Of a stretch of DNA of 49,925 nt, positions 42,701 to 49,925 are shown piece by piece (the first letter of the stretch is position 1; the number at the start of each line of letters is the position of its first letter). This DNA comes from CAZJYI01 sp964550025 (GTDB taxonomy: Bacteria; Verrucomicrobiota; Kiritimatiellia; UBA8416; CAYOBW01). The position numbers were made by a program, and so were the translations under genes. The notes under the pieces were generated by a model, which saw only the letters and a program-made list of their open reading frames with translations, ran no database searches and was not told where the DNA came from. The DNA lies in contig CAZJYI010000079.1 in assembly GCA_964550025.1 (NCBI GenBank), positions 1 through 49,925 of the forward strand. Reading direction: 5' to 3'.

Positions 42701-45700
42701 AACCAACGCGCCGGGGACGTAGGGGCAATCGCGTTCCTCCTCCACGGTTTGCGTGAGCAGAAGAACGTCGAACCGCTCGGCCATCTCCACCAGCACGTTC
42801 GCGATTTCCTTCTTGAGCCCGGCCTCGTCGCGGTATGCGGGGAGCTGCAAGGTTCCGGCGGCATAGGCGTTCGAAAGAACGGTCGGTTCCGGCCACGGAT
42901 GATCGGTGTCGACTGTTCCGCGGAACCAGTGCTCTTCCCCGCCGCTCGCAAGCAGGGCGGCCGTCTTGCCCTGTTCCGAGTTCACTTCCGCACGGCGCAA
43001 GGTGATGCCGTCGACGGTCTTTCCGAGGGGAATGTCGAACCCCCGCGACGGCCGGCGGTCGTCAGCCGACCTCAGTTTGGTGATCTCGGCGTAAACTCCG
43101 TTCACACCTATATGAAGCCCGTCAAGTCGGACCCGCTTCATCCAGTCCCCGCCAGGCGCAGGTGGTTCCTCGCCGGGATTCACACCCGCGGGGGGTGGGT
43201 CGTACCGCGCGTCTCCCGTTCCTTCTGCGCGAGGGTCTGACAGGATCCGGGCTGTCGTTCCGATGCGAGAGTAACCGGCCTTGCTCAGTACCAGGTATAG
43301 CTGCCTGGCGTGGCGCAGTGCGGCTTTCGGCGCGACATTCACATTGAAGACCTCGTTGGTTCCCACACCCTGCTCCTTGAGAAGCGCGGGTGCGTTCGTC
43401 ACATCCACCGCCTGCCCACGGAAGTAGACGGTCGAAGGAGCGACAAGCGTGATTGTAACCGACGGAGGTCTGGGCTTCATCAACTCGTCGAGCCGCACGA
43501 TACCGGCGCCACCGGGTTCGGGCTTCACCGCATTCTCAATCCTGTCGACTTTGGCCTGTATGCGCCGGATCGCAGCGGCCTGCTGGCGGTAGAAGACAAT
43601 GTACTTGTCGCTGAGCTCCGTCGGGGCCCCGTCCTGCAGCGCGGCCGCCTCCCGCCGCAGCTCCTCGATCATGGGGCGTAGCGCGTCCGGTGCCTCGGAC
43701 GCCATGCCGGCCAGCCTCGTTTCCAGGCTGGCGATGGCCGGTGCGTTGGTGTTCCAGGCATCCCTGAGCTGTACGCTGCAAACAAGGACCTCCTGGGGGC
43801 CGATTGTGACGGCGTCCTCGAAGAGGTAGTAGGCGTCGGCACGCTTGTCGTACGCAACCTGGAGCCCGCCGGGGTCCACGATGTCCTTGCGTCGGATTTC
43901 GGATGGCAGTTCGCGCCTCACGGGCACCGTCCGCGCTTTGTCCCAGGAGGTGTTGGCGTACCTGATCCTGATCACCAGGTTGGAGGAAGATGGGTCTTGG
44001 GACGTCGCGGCCCCTTCCTCCCTGTGCGCCGGTTTCGCCGTCAGCGTTCCCAGGTCCAGCGGCTTGTCCGTCTCGCCCGGCGACAGCGCCTGGACCTCGA
44101 ACGCATGTTCGAAGGACCAGACCTGTTCTTTTGCCGAAGAACGCTCGGCCGTTCGCCTGTGGAGAGCGCCGCTCAGCCGGTACCTCCCCGGCGGTACGCC
44201 GTCGACTCGGAATGTCCCTTTCCCCGGCACGAGGAACCTGTGGCTCCCTCCCCAGTACTCCCTCTCGGCGACCCTCCATTCGTCAGACTGCCGCCATTGT
44301 TCGAGCCGGGCAGACCTCTCCGCTTCCGGCAGCTCCGAGAGCCCCGAAGACAGGGGCGGACCTGTCTGTGACATCGTGGCCCAGCAGTTCCCCAGTTCGA
44401 CGTCTTCCATGCCTGGCGGAGGGGCAATCCGTCCGGTTACCGAGCGGCCCGCCTCGCCGTGTTCCACGTGCAGGGTTTCGCCGGGTTTCAGGTTCAGTGG
44501 GACCCAGGTCGGGAGGAATGAGCTCGCGCCGGGGGTCGCACCTCTCCGAGGCCTCACGCTGACCCGTCCGGCAGGTACGCGATCGAACTCAAAGCGGCCG
44601 CGTTCGTCGACTGTTGTTTTGTATCCGAAGTGCGGTTTGCGCAGGCCGGAGGGTCGGTCCTTTGCCAGCAGTGTCTCCTGGACGGCCAGACCGATCTCCA
44701 GTTTCGTTTCGGGTGATGGGCCTGAGTGCACCGCGCCCGTGACACGGGCCCACGGAAGCAGGCTGGCCGTGGCGTCACCACCGGCTTCCGCCCATATCAG
44801 CTCGGCATACCCCGCTTCGTGCAGGGCCGTGGCGAGGAAAGGAACGTCCCGGCCAGCCAGTGCAAAAGCGCCGTTCTCATCAGTCCGAAGCAGGTACTTC
44901 CCTGGTATGGGCGGCGGTCGTCCATTTATGATGGTACCCCATGCCAGGGTAGACGGAACGATGTCGGCGCCCACGGCCGGCCGCCCGTCGGGCAACAGGA
45001 CTCTGCCGGTGAGCGGTGTTCCCCGCGTCAGTTCGATGTCCAGCCGTCCGCTCGGGTCGGCGGCCAACACCGACGTCTCCGTCACCAGGTAGCCCTTCGC
45101 TTCAATCCTGATGCCTCCGGCGTCCTTCCGCTCCCGCTCGTCGAAGGTAATCTCGTAGTTCCCCTTGCTTCCTGTCACACCGCGGTCGCGGTCCCACAGG
45201 GCTAACCGGTCACCCCTCCTGCCGATCCCGGGAATCGCGCGGAACTCGGGGACGGGGGCGCCAGTTTCCGCGTCCGTGATCCGTCCGGAAACGCGCAAGG
45301 CGCCATGAACAGGAAAACGGCGGAAGAACACGGTGTTCCGGTCGACCAGCAGCTCGCAGCCAGTGTCGGCCAGCGCCCTGTCGAATACCTCGGCAAACGG
45401 CACGTCGACGAACTTGACAGTCACGCTCCGACTTCCGGCGCCTCCGACATCGGAGGCAAACACGCGGTTGGCTATGTCGCCCTTGTAGCAGAGAAACTCA
45501 AAGAGCTGCCGCGCGTTCCACGGATCCAATCCCTCCAGGCGCGTGGTCTTCTTGCGCAGTTCCGCGGATAGTACGTCGCCGACCTTCGCCGGTTGCGGGC
45601 GGATCGCCAGCTCCATGGGGACAGACGCCGCTCCTTCCGACGCCCGCACATGCAGTCTCCCGTCAGAAACCGCGGCGGAGATACCGGAGACGTGGAGAAC

Positions 45701-48022
45701 CCACGCCAGGGCGTCACGTGCCTGGGCTCCTTTGAGTTTGACGCACGCCTGGCATTGGCGCGCCCTCCCGGTTGCCGGATCCTGCAATCCCGCCGGATCG
45801 ATGCGCAGCGGTATCCCCCCCCGCTTTGCGATATCGGCGAGTGTGTCGGTAACGCTCCAACCCGGTTCAAGGTGCAGGTCGCCGATGGGCACGTCCAGCC
45901 CCGGCAGGGAGTTGGCCGTGACCCCCTTCTCCCGCGGGGATTCAACAGTGACACCATGAGCGCCGGTCGTCAGCGTGCCCTGCCAATCTTCCGGCTGGGG
46001 CAGGTCGAGCTCGCCGCCGCCGAGATCGGGAAACTTGAGGCGGAACTGAAGGGTGTAGCGTCCCGGCTCGCATTCCACGTACTTGGCCACCGGGTGGCCC
46101 GGGCGATCGTTGTCGTCCGGTTTCACAAAGGCCAGCCCTGAGGCCTTGAATACCGCGGTCCGGCCGGGCTTGAGAGTCTCGCGCTTGGATTCGGACCAGC
46201 CGCTGTACCAGCAGCCCCCCACCTCCACACTCTTGCCGTTCTCGTCCGTCAGCGTCAACATGTCACCCTGGCGCCACGTATCGCCCGCAATCTTGAGGGT
46301 GCGGCGGCCGGCATTGCGAATTCGGAATTGAATTTCGAGCGCTTCGCCAAGTGCGTAGCTGTCTCGCTGCGGCACGATTTCCAGCGCGGCCTGCAGACCG
46401 TCCACGACCTCGCCCCAGGCGTACTCCCCTTCCTCCTCCGGGAAGACGGGAGGAGGGGCGGGGGGCTGAAGCGACGCCAGGTAGTGCGACAGTCGATGTC
46501 CCTCGAGGTAAAACTGCATGGTTTCGTCCGCCAGCCAGCGCAACTCCGGTTTGACCGACATCTCGATTGCGATGTCGCCGTCAAGACCCCGCTTCGAGCT
46601 GTCGATCGGCCGGCCCCCGTCCCAGTCGCCGTCCGGTCCGACACTCCAGATGCGAACCGCGGGGACATCGTTGCTGTGGATGGTGATGTGGTAGGGACCG
46701 TCGTGGAACGGGTCGCGACGAGGTTCGCTCGGCTCGCCCTCGTGCAGTTGGTCAGTGTTCGTGGGCCAGTGACCGTGCTTGTCGCGAAACCGCTCACATT
46801 CCCCCGCTGTCTCCCGCAAGGTCTTGCCCGCAATGAACAGCTTCCTGAGGACGGATGCCTCCAGACCCAGCGGATTGTCTTCAATGGCCGACTCCGACCG
46901 ATCGGCGCCGTTTTCCTCCGGCATAGCGTCCGCCAGCATTCCCCTTCCCGCGAGCAGTACGAGGGCGAGCATGCCCAGCGCGAGAAGCGACGGGAGCCAT
47001 GCCGCTCGGGACGCGCCTTCCGCTTCCCGGCGGCAGAGACGCCGGATACGGGCGAGAAGGCTGCCTCCGCTTGCGGCCAGCGCCAGGCGCGGGCCGCCGC
47101 GCAGTTCCTCCATCGTGGCCAGCGCGTCGGCGTAAAGCACTCGGTCCCCGGTAACTCCCGCCGCGATGTCATCGCAGCAGTTCTCGCGCTCGATGCGAAT
47201 GCGGCGGGATACCAACCAGACCGCCGGATGATAGAAGCCCAGGATCTCAATCGCCGTCTGGACCATGTTGACGAGGTAGTCGTGACGCCGTACGTGCGCC
47301 AGCTCGTGGGCGAGCAGCGCCTCTAGCTGCGCCGTGCTCAGTCCGGTCAGGGCGCCGACCGGCAGGAGAACCACAGGTCTGAGCCAACCAACGACCGTCG
47401 GCACCTGCACTAGGGCGGACTGCACAACCGTCACGGCCCGCCGGATGCCCAACAGCTCCGCCAGCGCGGCCGTTCTCTCTTTCAGCCCATTTGTGACGGG
47501 CTCAACCATCCGACGTTTCAGCCGCTGCAGTTGCGCCCAGCCGCCGAGATGCCAGAGGCTGAGACCGAAGACGCCGAGCAGCCAGGCGATGACCAGGTAG
47601 GGGAGCGAGGTATCGAGTTTGTCGGTTGCGAGGGCGAGCAGGGATGGCCGCAGAGTTTCCGCAACTGCCACGGGGCCGGGCGCTGCCGGCGTCTCCGCGA
47701 CCTGGGCCGGAGGGGGTACGATCGACGTGACCTGCGCCGACGTCGCCGGCGCCGTGGGGCCGGGCGCCACCGTAGACCACGTCGGTACGGCATCGGCAGG
47801 CGGCGCCTCTACCAGGCACAGCGTCCCGACAGGTAGCGTGACTATCAGGACTAGCGCGGTGCAGGAAACGAGATAGCGAACGCTCGCAGACGCCTCACGC
47901 AGCACGCCCAGAGCCACCGCCAGCACGGCGGCCACGATGGTGATCTGCCAGACTGAATGCAGCAGGACCCATCCCACCTTCCAGACGACCGAGTGCGTCA
48001 GTATTGACTGCAGCGTGTTCAT
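39713..48022 (-). CDS. Giant BlaR1-type M56 metallopeptidase fusion (2769 aa)
   Basis: The N-terminus is a BlaR1-like membrane protein: helices at about 12-75 and 140-165, and zinc site HELAH at 239-243 (LLAHELAHVRRHD), with third ligand probably Glu280 in RENCCDD. After the last helix (LLALGMLALVLLAG, near 350) the chain is extracytoplasmic. It holds a beta-sandwich at about 541-690 (SYALGEALEIQFRIRNAGRR), two STN-like regions (about 715-795 and 815-900), carboxypeptidase-regulatory modules from about 905 (VSGRITDAETGAPVPEF), ExbD/TolR-like segments at about 1517-1590 and 1867-1905 (VLITVHRETPYSNVVAVLNA), a coiled coil at about 1917-1965, HEAT-like repeats at about 2184-2290, ankyrin repeats at about 2370-2660, and a polysaccharide-export-like end (VLSPGDLVEVRLTG). 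The beta-lactam sensor of true BlaR1 is absent. The start lies 1 nt after the preceding stop. Confidence 0.88.
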   Translation of the reverse strand: MNTLQSILTHSVVWKVGWVLLHSVWQITIVAAVLAVALGVLREASASVRYLVSCTALVLIVTLPVGTLCLVEAPPADAVPTWSTVAPGPTAPATSAQVTSIVPPPAQVAETPAAPGPVAVAETLRPSLLALATDKLDTSLPYLVIAWLLGVFGLSLWHLGGWAQLQRLKRRMVEPVTNGLKERTAALAELLGIRRAVTVVQSALVQVPTVVGWLRPVVLLPVGALTGLSTAQLEALLAHELAHVRRHDYLVNMVQTAIEILGFYHPAVWLVSRRIRIERENCCDDIAAGVTGDRVLYADALATMEELRGGPRLALAASGGSLLARIRRLCRREAEGASRAAWLPSLLALGMLALVLLAGRGMLADAMPEENGADRSESAIEDNPLGLEASVLRKLFIAGKTLRETAGECERFRDKHGHWPTNTDQLHEGEPSEPRRDPFHDGPYHITIHSNDVPAVRIWSVGPDGDWDGGRPIDSSKRGLDGDIAIEMSVKPELRWLADETMQFYLEGHRLSHYLASLQPPAPPPVFPEEEGEYAWGEVVDGLQAALEIVPQRDSYALGEALEIQFRIRNAGRRTLKIAGDTWRQGDMLTLTDENGKSVEVGGCWYSGWSESKRETLKPGRTAVFKASGLAFVKPDDNDRPGHPVAKYVECEPGRYTLQFRLKFPDLGGGELDLPQPEDWQGTLTTGAHGVTVESPREKGVTANSLPGLDVPIGDLHLEPGWSVTDTLADIAKRGGIPLRIDPAGLQDPATGRARQCQACVKLKGAQARDALAWVLHVSGISAAVSDGRLHVRASEGAASVPMELAIRPQPAKVGDVLSAELRKKTTRLEGLDPWNARQLFEFLCYKGDIANRVFASDVGGAGSRSVTVKFVDVPFAEVFDRALADTGCELLVDRNTVFFRRFPVHGALRVSGRITDAETGAPVPEFRAIPGIGRRGDRLALWDRDRGVTGSKGNYEITFDERERKDAGGIRIEAKGYLVTETSVLAADPSGRLDIELTRGTPLTGRVLLPDGRPAVGADIVPSTLAWGTIINGRPPPIPGKYLLRTDENGAFALAGRDVPFLATALHEAGYAELIWAEAGGDATASLLPWARVTGAVHSGPSPETKLEIGLAVQETLLAKDRPSGLRKPHFGYKTTVDERGRFEFDRVPAGRVSVRPRRGATPGASSFLPTWVPLNLKPGETLHVEHGEAGRSVTGRIAPPPGMEDVELGNCWATMSQTGPPLSSGLSELPEAERSARLEQWRQSDEWRVAEREYWGGSHRFLVPGKGTFRVDGVPPGRYRLSGALHRRTAERSSAKEQVWSFEHAFEVQALSPGETDKPLDLGTLTAKPAHREEGAATSQDPSSSNLVIRIRYANTSWDKARTVPVRRELPSEIRRKDIVDPGGLQVAYDKRADAYYLFEDAVTIGPQEVLVCSVQLRDAWNTNAPAIASLETRLAGMASEAPDALRPMIEELRREAAALQDGAPTELSDKYIVFYRQQAAAIRRIQAKVDRIENAVKPEPGGAGIVRLDELMKPRPPSVTITLVAPSTVYFRGQAVDVTNAPALLKEQGVGTNEVFNVNVAPKAALRHARQLYLVLSKAGYSRIGTTARILSDPRAEGTGDARYDPPPAGVNPGEEPPAPGGDWMKRVRLDGLHIGVNGVYAEITKLRSADDRRPSRGFDIPLGKTVDGITLRRAEVNSEQGKTAALLASGGEEHWFRGTVDTDHPWPEPTVLSNAYAAGTLQLPAYRDEAGLKKEIANVLVEMAERFDVLLLTQTVEEERDCPYVPGALVRNVGLRIKIPSPGSAVRMADTLGPLAEWDVLRAVLHPRKNGYNSGELHLRYRYSKANDSGSIRLTVEKDGSVLSDGEPVESGWIEERGKAAERTEAPPVLITVHRETPYSNVVAVLNACKEAGFTSIALSVTREESTPDTTARGLEADRERDKLSEEAARIRKRIEELSMYLGARHPEMLAEEKRLRTVETELAAVSRVMATDAPRGRFLEIEHIARLPKAEQAGHLERLYAELAPRYMNEFVTGILSVYPRHILNRDIKHFDGNSERWAQELADAAAELSPAEVADKLERPLWQNVAARARAMQVFNNHGAAVTALIEADLASREKVRVARAAGTILTLKLRDFTDDLLDLFLANEEASEATYHALLSMRDPRIVKPLLAKVEKNHAVLIRCAGLLQAPYYRKPAEPLLLKLLESPDKELRYGAIRAVYECRDPRLAPLIVKFAGDEESRFRVAAAYMARKLPNDAFRSVREQLLPLLRDEDEAVRMGALQSFARQKDPAAGPVILELLRRDRLGASAGGDVIQALSALAGDTFGYDMHNWGPAKRGNRDAIRRVEAWLSSSGTIPKADAASTPDTRVLKRFDKAITDGDRKTAGRLLYANPALVNAFVSRPTKGGQMSAFLAAVQEGDVEVVRLFLDHGAKLTGNKGQGKAAFHIAVGHGHADIVDLLIDRGVDPRAPNASGESALHIAAARGNADMIALLLKRGLDVNGGNALGPYGELALHWALARGNAGVANLLISAGSDAKAATKAQRADMNAKAGDIDLIEQEIGFLEVSKKPVQVMAPVRMAFAIGDTPLHCVMQPGPRHRFGRGGSQGAIDRAKLAQALVEKGADVNAKNARGQTPLHYAVVLLREKTVVEELIRLGADPAAKTEDGRTAIELARRAGATGIAGALLAGGATPQGISVLSPGDLVEVRLTGIPKPATIRDLVDEKGCISLPDLGSSIHVAGRTTSEAERKIEQLYVDGGHHKELTVVILKAVPAEPGNRASANTAH

Positions 48023-48023
48023 C

Positions 48024-48707
48024 CTACTCCGTGCCTTCCCTCTTTTCCGCGGTCTTCTCCGCGGCGGTCTCGATCTGCTTCAGTCGGTCCGCGAGCCATT
48101 GGAAAGGCTTCTGTACCCGTACCGGCTTCTCTCCTCTGTCATCCACCAGGGCGAACTGGTCGAGAAGCAGCACCAACGCGCCGTCAATCGTCTCGAATCG
48201 CTTGGCGAACTTGTCTATCTCCGCCGACATGGCGCTGGTCTGGCTCTGCACGTTCCCCAGCGAGGAGTGCAATGCCGCCATCTGCGTTCGCGTACCGGCG
48301 GCCTGCGAGCGGAGGTCGAACGTCTCCGGTTGCTTGCGGACCCGGATCCAGGTCGTGATGGGGCGTAAAGGAAAGCGTGAGCGCCTCTTTTCGGGATCGC
48401 GGAGCATCAGCTTGTAGACTCCCGCATCGAGATGGAATACGCAGCCCGAGACGAGGCTCGTGTGGCATCCGTCCGGCGCAAACAGAACCCGATGCCCCTG
48501 GCGGATCTCCACTGCCATCTCGGCTTCGCCCTCCCACTCGACGCGAACGGGAGACGTGACCTCCAGTGGATCGTCTTCGTCGCGTTGCGGAAGCGGCGCG
48601 CGAAGCTCCGGATCCGCTCCGGCCGTGAAGGCGCCGAGCGCGAGCACTGCGCAGCACATCGCGCGCAGCCTGCGGAGCGTAGATCTCCCGGCGACAGGTC
48701 TTTTCAT
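48024..48707 (-). CDS. Exported coiled-coil protein in the blaI operon (227 aa)
   Basis: The protein has a signal peptide (RAMCCAVLALGAFTAGA) and a beta-rich middle with a cysteine pair (DGCHTSLVSGCVFHLDAG). The C-terminal half is a helical, probably coiled-coil region (QMAALHSSLGNVQSQTSAMS, then EIDKFAKRFETIDGALVLLL). It ends in charged residues. I recognise no family. The start at 48707 follows GGAG by 7 nt. The stop is separated from the start of the giant M56 gene by one base, so the two are translationally linked, and a periplasmic partner or ligand role for the M56 protein is a reasonable guess. Confidence 0.8.
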   Translation of the reverse strand: MKRPVAGRSTLRRLRAMCCAVLALGAFTAGADPELRAPLPQRDEDDPLEVTSPVRVEWEGEAEMAVEIRQGHRVLFAPDGCHTSLVSGCVFHLDAGVYKLMLRDPEKRRSRFPLRPITTWIRVRKQPETFDLRSQAAGTRTQMAALHSSLGNVQSQTSAMSAEIDKFAKRFETIDGALVLLLDQFALVDDRGEKPVRVQKPFQWLADRLKQIETAAEKTAEKREGTE

Positions 48708-48732
48708 CGCTACTCTCCCTCCATTCTTCAAG

Positions 48733-48792
48733 AGCGGAACGCGCCAAGCGTTCCGATCACGCTGACCGTCGGAAGACTTGGCGTCTTCCGCT
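48733..48792 (-). repeat. Twin-hairpin repeat, copy 2, inside the blaI operon
   Basis: This is the inverse-orientation copy of 32866-32930. On the minus strand the first hairpin has stem CGGAAGAC/GTCTTCCG with loop GCCAA (48768-48792) and the second has stem CGGAACGC/GCGTTCCG with loop TTGGC (48733-48757). Relative to copy 1, one base pair of the first stem is changed on both sides (T-A to A-T), so pairing is preserved. It lies in the 117-nt gap between blaI and the coiled-coil gene. Confidence 0.85.
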
Positions 48793-48824
48793 ACTTACTA
48801 TCAACTACTCACTTCCCCTCCCTG

Positions 48825-49202
48825 TCACTCCATCCCGTCGATCATCTTCCTGATCTCGGCCAGTTCCTCGGGGGACACCTTCTTCGTCGACAGCGCACGC
48901 ATGACCAGCTTGCCGGCCGAACCGGCGAACGCGCGGTCTGCGAGGCTTCGAACAACCTGCTTTTGCGTCCGCTCCTCGCTGAACGCCGGGCGGTAGACGT
49001 GGCGGAACTGCGAGTCGTCCCGCCGCAGGAGTCCCTTCTCCGTCATGATTTGCATGAGCTTGAGCGTGGTCGTGTAGCCCGTGGATCTCTCTTTGCTCAG
49101 CACTTCGTTGACATCTCTGACCGTGCTCGGGCCGCTGTCCCACAGCACGCTCAGGATCGCCAGTTCGGCATCGGTGGGTTGGGGTGCTCTTCTTCTCGCC
49201 AT
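48825..49202 (-). CDS. blaI: BlaI/MecI-family transcriptional repressor
   Basis: This 125-aa winged-helix repressor has the family pattern PTDAELAILSVLWDSGPSTV, then TVRDVNEVLSKERSTGYTTT (recognition helix) and LKLMQIMTEKGLLRRDDSQF, with a C-terminal dimerisation part (AFAGSAGKLVMRALSTKKVS). In the known BlaI/BlaR1 and MecI/MecR1 systems the M56 peptidase relieves repression by causing cleavage of this protein. The start at 49202 follows GGGAGG by 5 nt. It leads the operon with the coiled-coil protein and the giant M56 fusion. Two dyads in the promoter (49248-49263 and 49279-49294) are likely its operators, giving autoregulation. Confidence 0.94.
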   Translation of the reverse strand: MARRRAPQPTDAELAILSVLWDSGPSTVRDVNEVLSKERSTGYTTTLKLMQIMTEKGLLRRDDSQFRHVYRPAFSEERTQKQVVRSLADRAFAGSAGKLVMRALSTKKVSPEELAEIRKMIDGME

Positions 49203-49241
49203 TGTTGCCTCCCACTTGGGATGGGTTCGTTCATTGTGGGC

Positions 49242-49294
49242 AATCTATACGAAGTGCTTCGTAGTGTCAAGAGGTAATTACGATCTATTTCGTA
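49242..49294 (-). promoter_or_regulatory. blaI promoter with two operator dyads
   Basis: On the minus strand a consensus -35 TTGACA (49265-49270) and a -10 TAGATT (49242-49247) are separated by 17 bp. That spacer is almost exactly filled by the perfect dyad TACGAAGTGCTTCGTA (49248-49263). A second, weaker dyad TACGATCTATTTCGTA (49279-49294) lies upstream of the -35. The dyad centres are 31 bp apart, about three helical turns, so dimers would sit on the same face. This is the expected design for repression by BlaI. Confidence 0.8.
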
Positions 49295-49321
49295 GAGTTG
49301 CGCGCGCGCGGAAGGCGTCCG

Positions 49322-49404
49322 TGTAGCCACGGGCGTGCGCGAGTGGACATCTCGCTCAGGCGCATTGTGTTCAGCGGATCCACTCGCTCACGCTCGTGGC
49401 TACA
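49322..49404. repeat. 25-bp inverted repeat beside the metG remnant
   Basis: Bases 49322-49346 and 49380-49404 are inverted copies matching at 23 of 25 positions (both contain TGTAGCCACG on one strand or the other), with a 33-nt loop. The right arm ends 13 nt before metG-like coding similarity begins. Confidence 0.8.
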
Positions 49405-49417
49405 GAGAGGCCACACC

Positions 49418-49804
49418 GCTGCATACTGGTCGGCGTTGCCGCTCTCTGCCGGACTTCCCTTGCCGGACCAGATTCTGGTGCACGGCTTCCTGACCGAGAA
49501 CGGTCGGAAGATCAGCAAGTCGCTGGGGAACAGCGTCGATCCGCTCGAGTTTGACACTGCACTAAGAGTCCTCTGGGCCCGCGTCGCGCGCCTGAACCAG
49601 GGCATTGACCGCACGAAGCCATGGGAGGCGTTGAAGAACGGAAACAAGACCGGACTGCACGACGATCTGGGGGGGTGGCTCGGAGAGTTTCACCGTATTG
49701 CTCTCTGGCTGCAACCGTTTCTTCCCGCCGCGAGTGCCGCAATTCACAGTGTCATCAGTACTTGCCCGATCGTGCGCTGCACGCCAGTCTTCCCGAGGGT
49801 ATGA
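49418..49804 (+). pseudogene. metG: Methionyl-tRNA synthetase remnant (N-terminal part and an internal segment deleted)
   Basis: The frame encodes AAYWSALPLSAGLPLPDQIL and then HGFLTENGRKISKSLGNSVD, which is the KMSKS region of MetRS (here KISKS). After LEFDTALR it passes directly to the C-terminal helices of the anticodon-binding domain (VLWARVARLNQGIDRTKPWE, then FHRIALWLQPFLPAASAAI) and ends CTPVFPRV, a typical MetRS terminus. The HIGH-containing catalytic half is absent, and a segment between the KMSKS loop and the anticodon-binding helices is also missing without a frameshift. It cannot aminoacylate; an intact metG must exist elsewhere. Confidence 0.85.
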
Positions 49805-49814
49805 GGAGAGTGAA

Positions 49815-49925
49815 ATGACCAGGCTGGAAGCAGGGTCATTGACGCCGCCGCCCGGTCTGCGGGAGCTCCTCGCGGGCGCATGGCAGTTGCGTGGGTTGTG
49901 GTTCCGCTCGCCAGTAGTGCTAGCT
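49815..49925 (+). CDS. Partial gene running off the window, uncharacterised
   Basis: An ATG at 49815, preceded by GGAGAG, opens a frame of 37 codons with no stop before the window ends (MTRLEAGSLTPPPGLRELLA, then GAWQLRGLWFRSPVVLA). The start sits 10 nt after the metG remnant. Too little is present to name a family. Confidence 0.45.
   Translation, partial: MTRLEAGSLTPPPGLRELLAGAWQLRGLWFRSPVVLA

Overview
This is a GC-rich window of about 50 kb with long, secreted, multidomain proteins. It probably comes from a PVC-superphylum bacterium, and Kiritimatiellota or a close Verrucomicrobiota relative fits best. The indicators are: many exported PQQ-like beta-propeller proteins; a GH106 enzyme with an inserted LamG fold and a GH32 enzyme with a LamG-like N-terminus; a secreted C25 peptidase ending in an Asp/Gly-rich (DRDGDG) and 'FYRIRV' tail; a very large M56 (BlaR1-type) fusion; and many short degenerate repeat tracts at gene borders. 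This assignment is inference. No rRNA, tRNA or CRISPR array was seen.

Left part (1-18 kb). A minus-strand run reads, in transcription order: RbsA-like ATPase, RbsC-like permease, RbsB-like binding lipoprotein, a serpin lipoprotein, an exported propeller/methyltransferase-fold/malectin protein, a GH106 alpha-L-rhamnosidase-like enzyme, and a single-domain propeller protein. A cytoplasmic PAS hybrid histidine kinase diverges from the transporter, and a secreted GH32-like fructosidase converges on it. Together these look like a locus for uptake and breakdown of plant or algal glycans.

Middle part (18-33 kb). This part mixes intact genes with remnants. The remnants are an MNT nucleotidyltransferase with a truncated HEPN partner, an orphan Phd/YefM antitoxin, an aminoglycoside-phosphotransferase-like gene that has lost its catalytic core in frame, and a piece of an AlbA/AAA-4-type ATP-binding protein. 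The intact genes are a Gfo/Idh/MocA oxidoreductase paired with a beta-helix (GH28-like) protein, two convergent genes for giant exported proteins joining a methyltransferase fold to two propellers, a lipoprotein, a stand-alone exported methyltransferase, and a probable outer-membrane protein.

Right part (33-50 kb). A 1753-residue secreted C25 (gingipain-family) peptidase and a small MotA/TolQ/ExbB-like membrane protein precede an operon of blaI, a small exported coiled-coil protein, and an 8.3-kb gene for a 2769-residue M56 metallopeptidase fusion. The fusion carries STN-like, carboxypeptidase-regulatory, ExbD/TolR-like, coiled-coil, HEAT, ankyrin and polysaccharide-export-like regions. The blaI promoter has a consensus -35 and two dyad operators, one of which fills the -35/-10 spacer. 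A methionyl-tRNA synthetase remnant lies next to an inverted repeat at the right end.

Two themes stand out. First, methyltransferase folds are repeatedly exported, where S-adenosylmethionine is not expected. Second, small repeats are numerous: one is a twin-hairpin element present twice in opposite orientations with a compensatory base-pair change, and others have been absorbed in frame into proteins.
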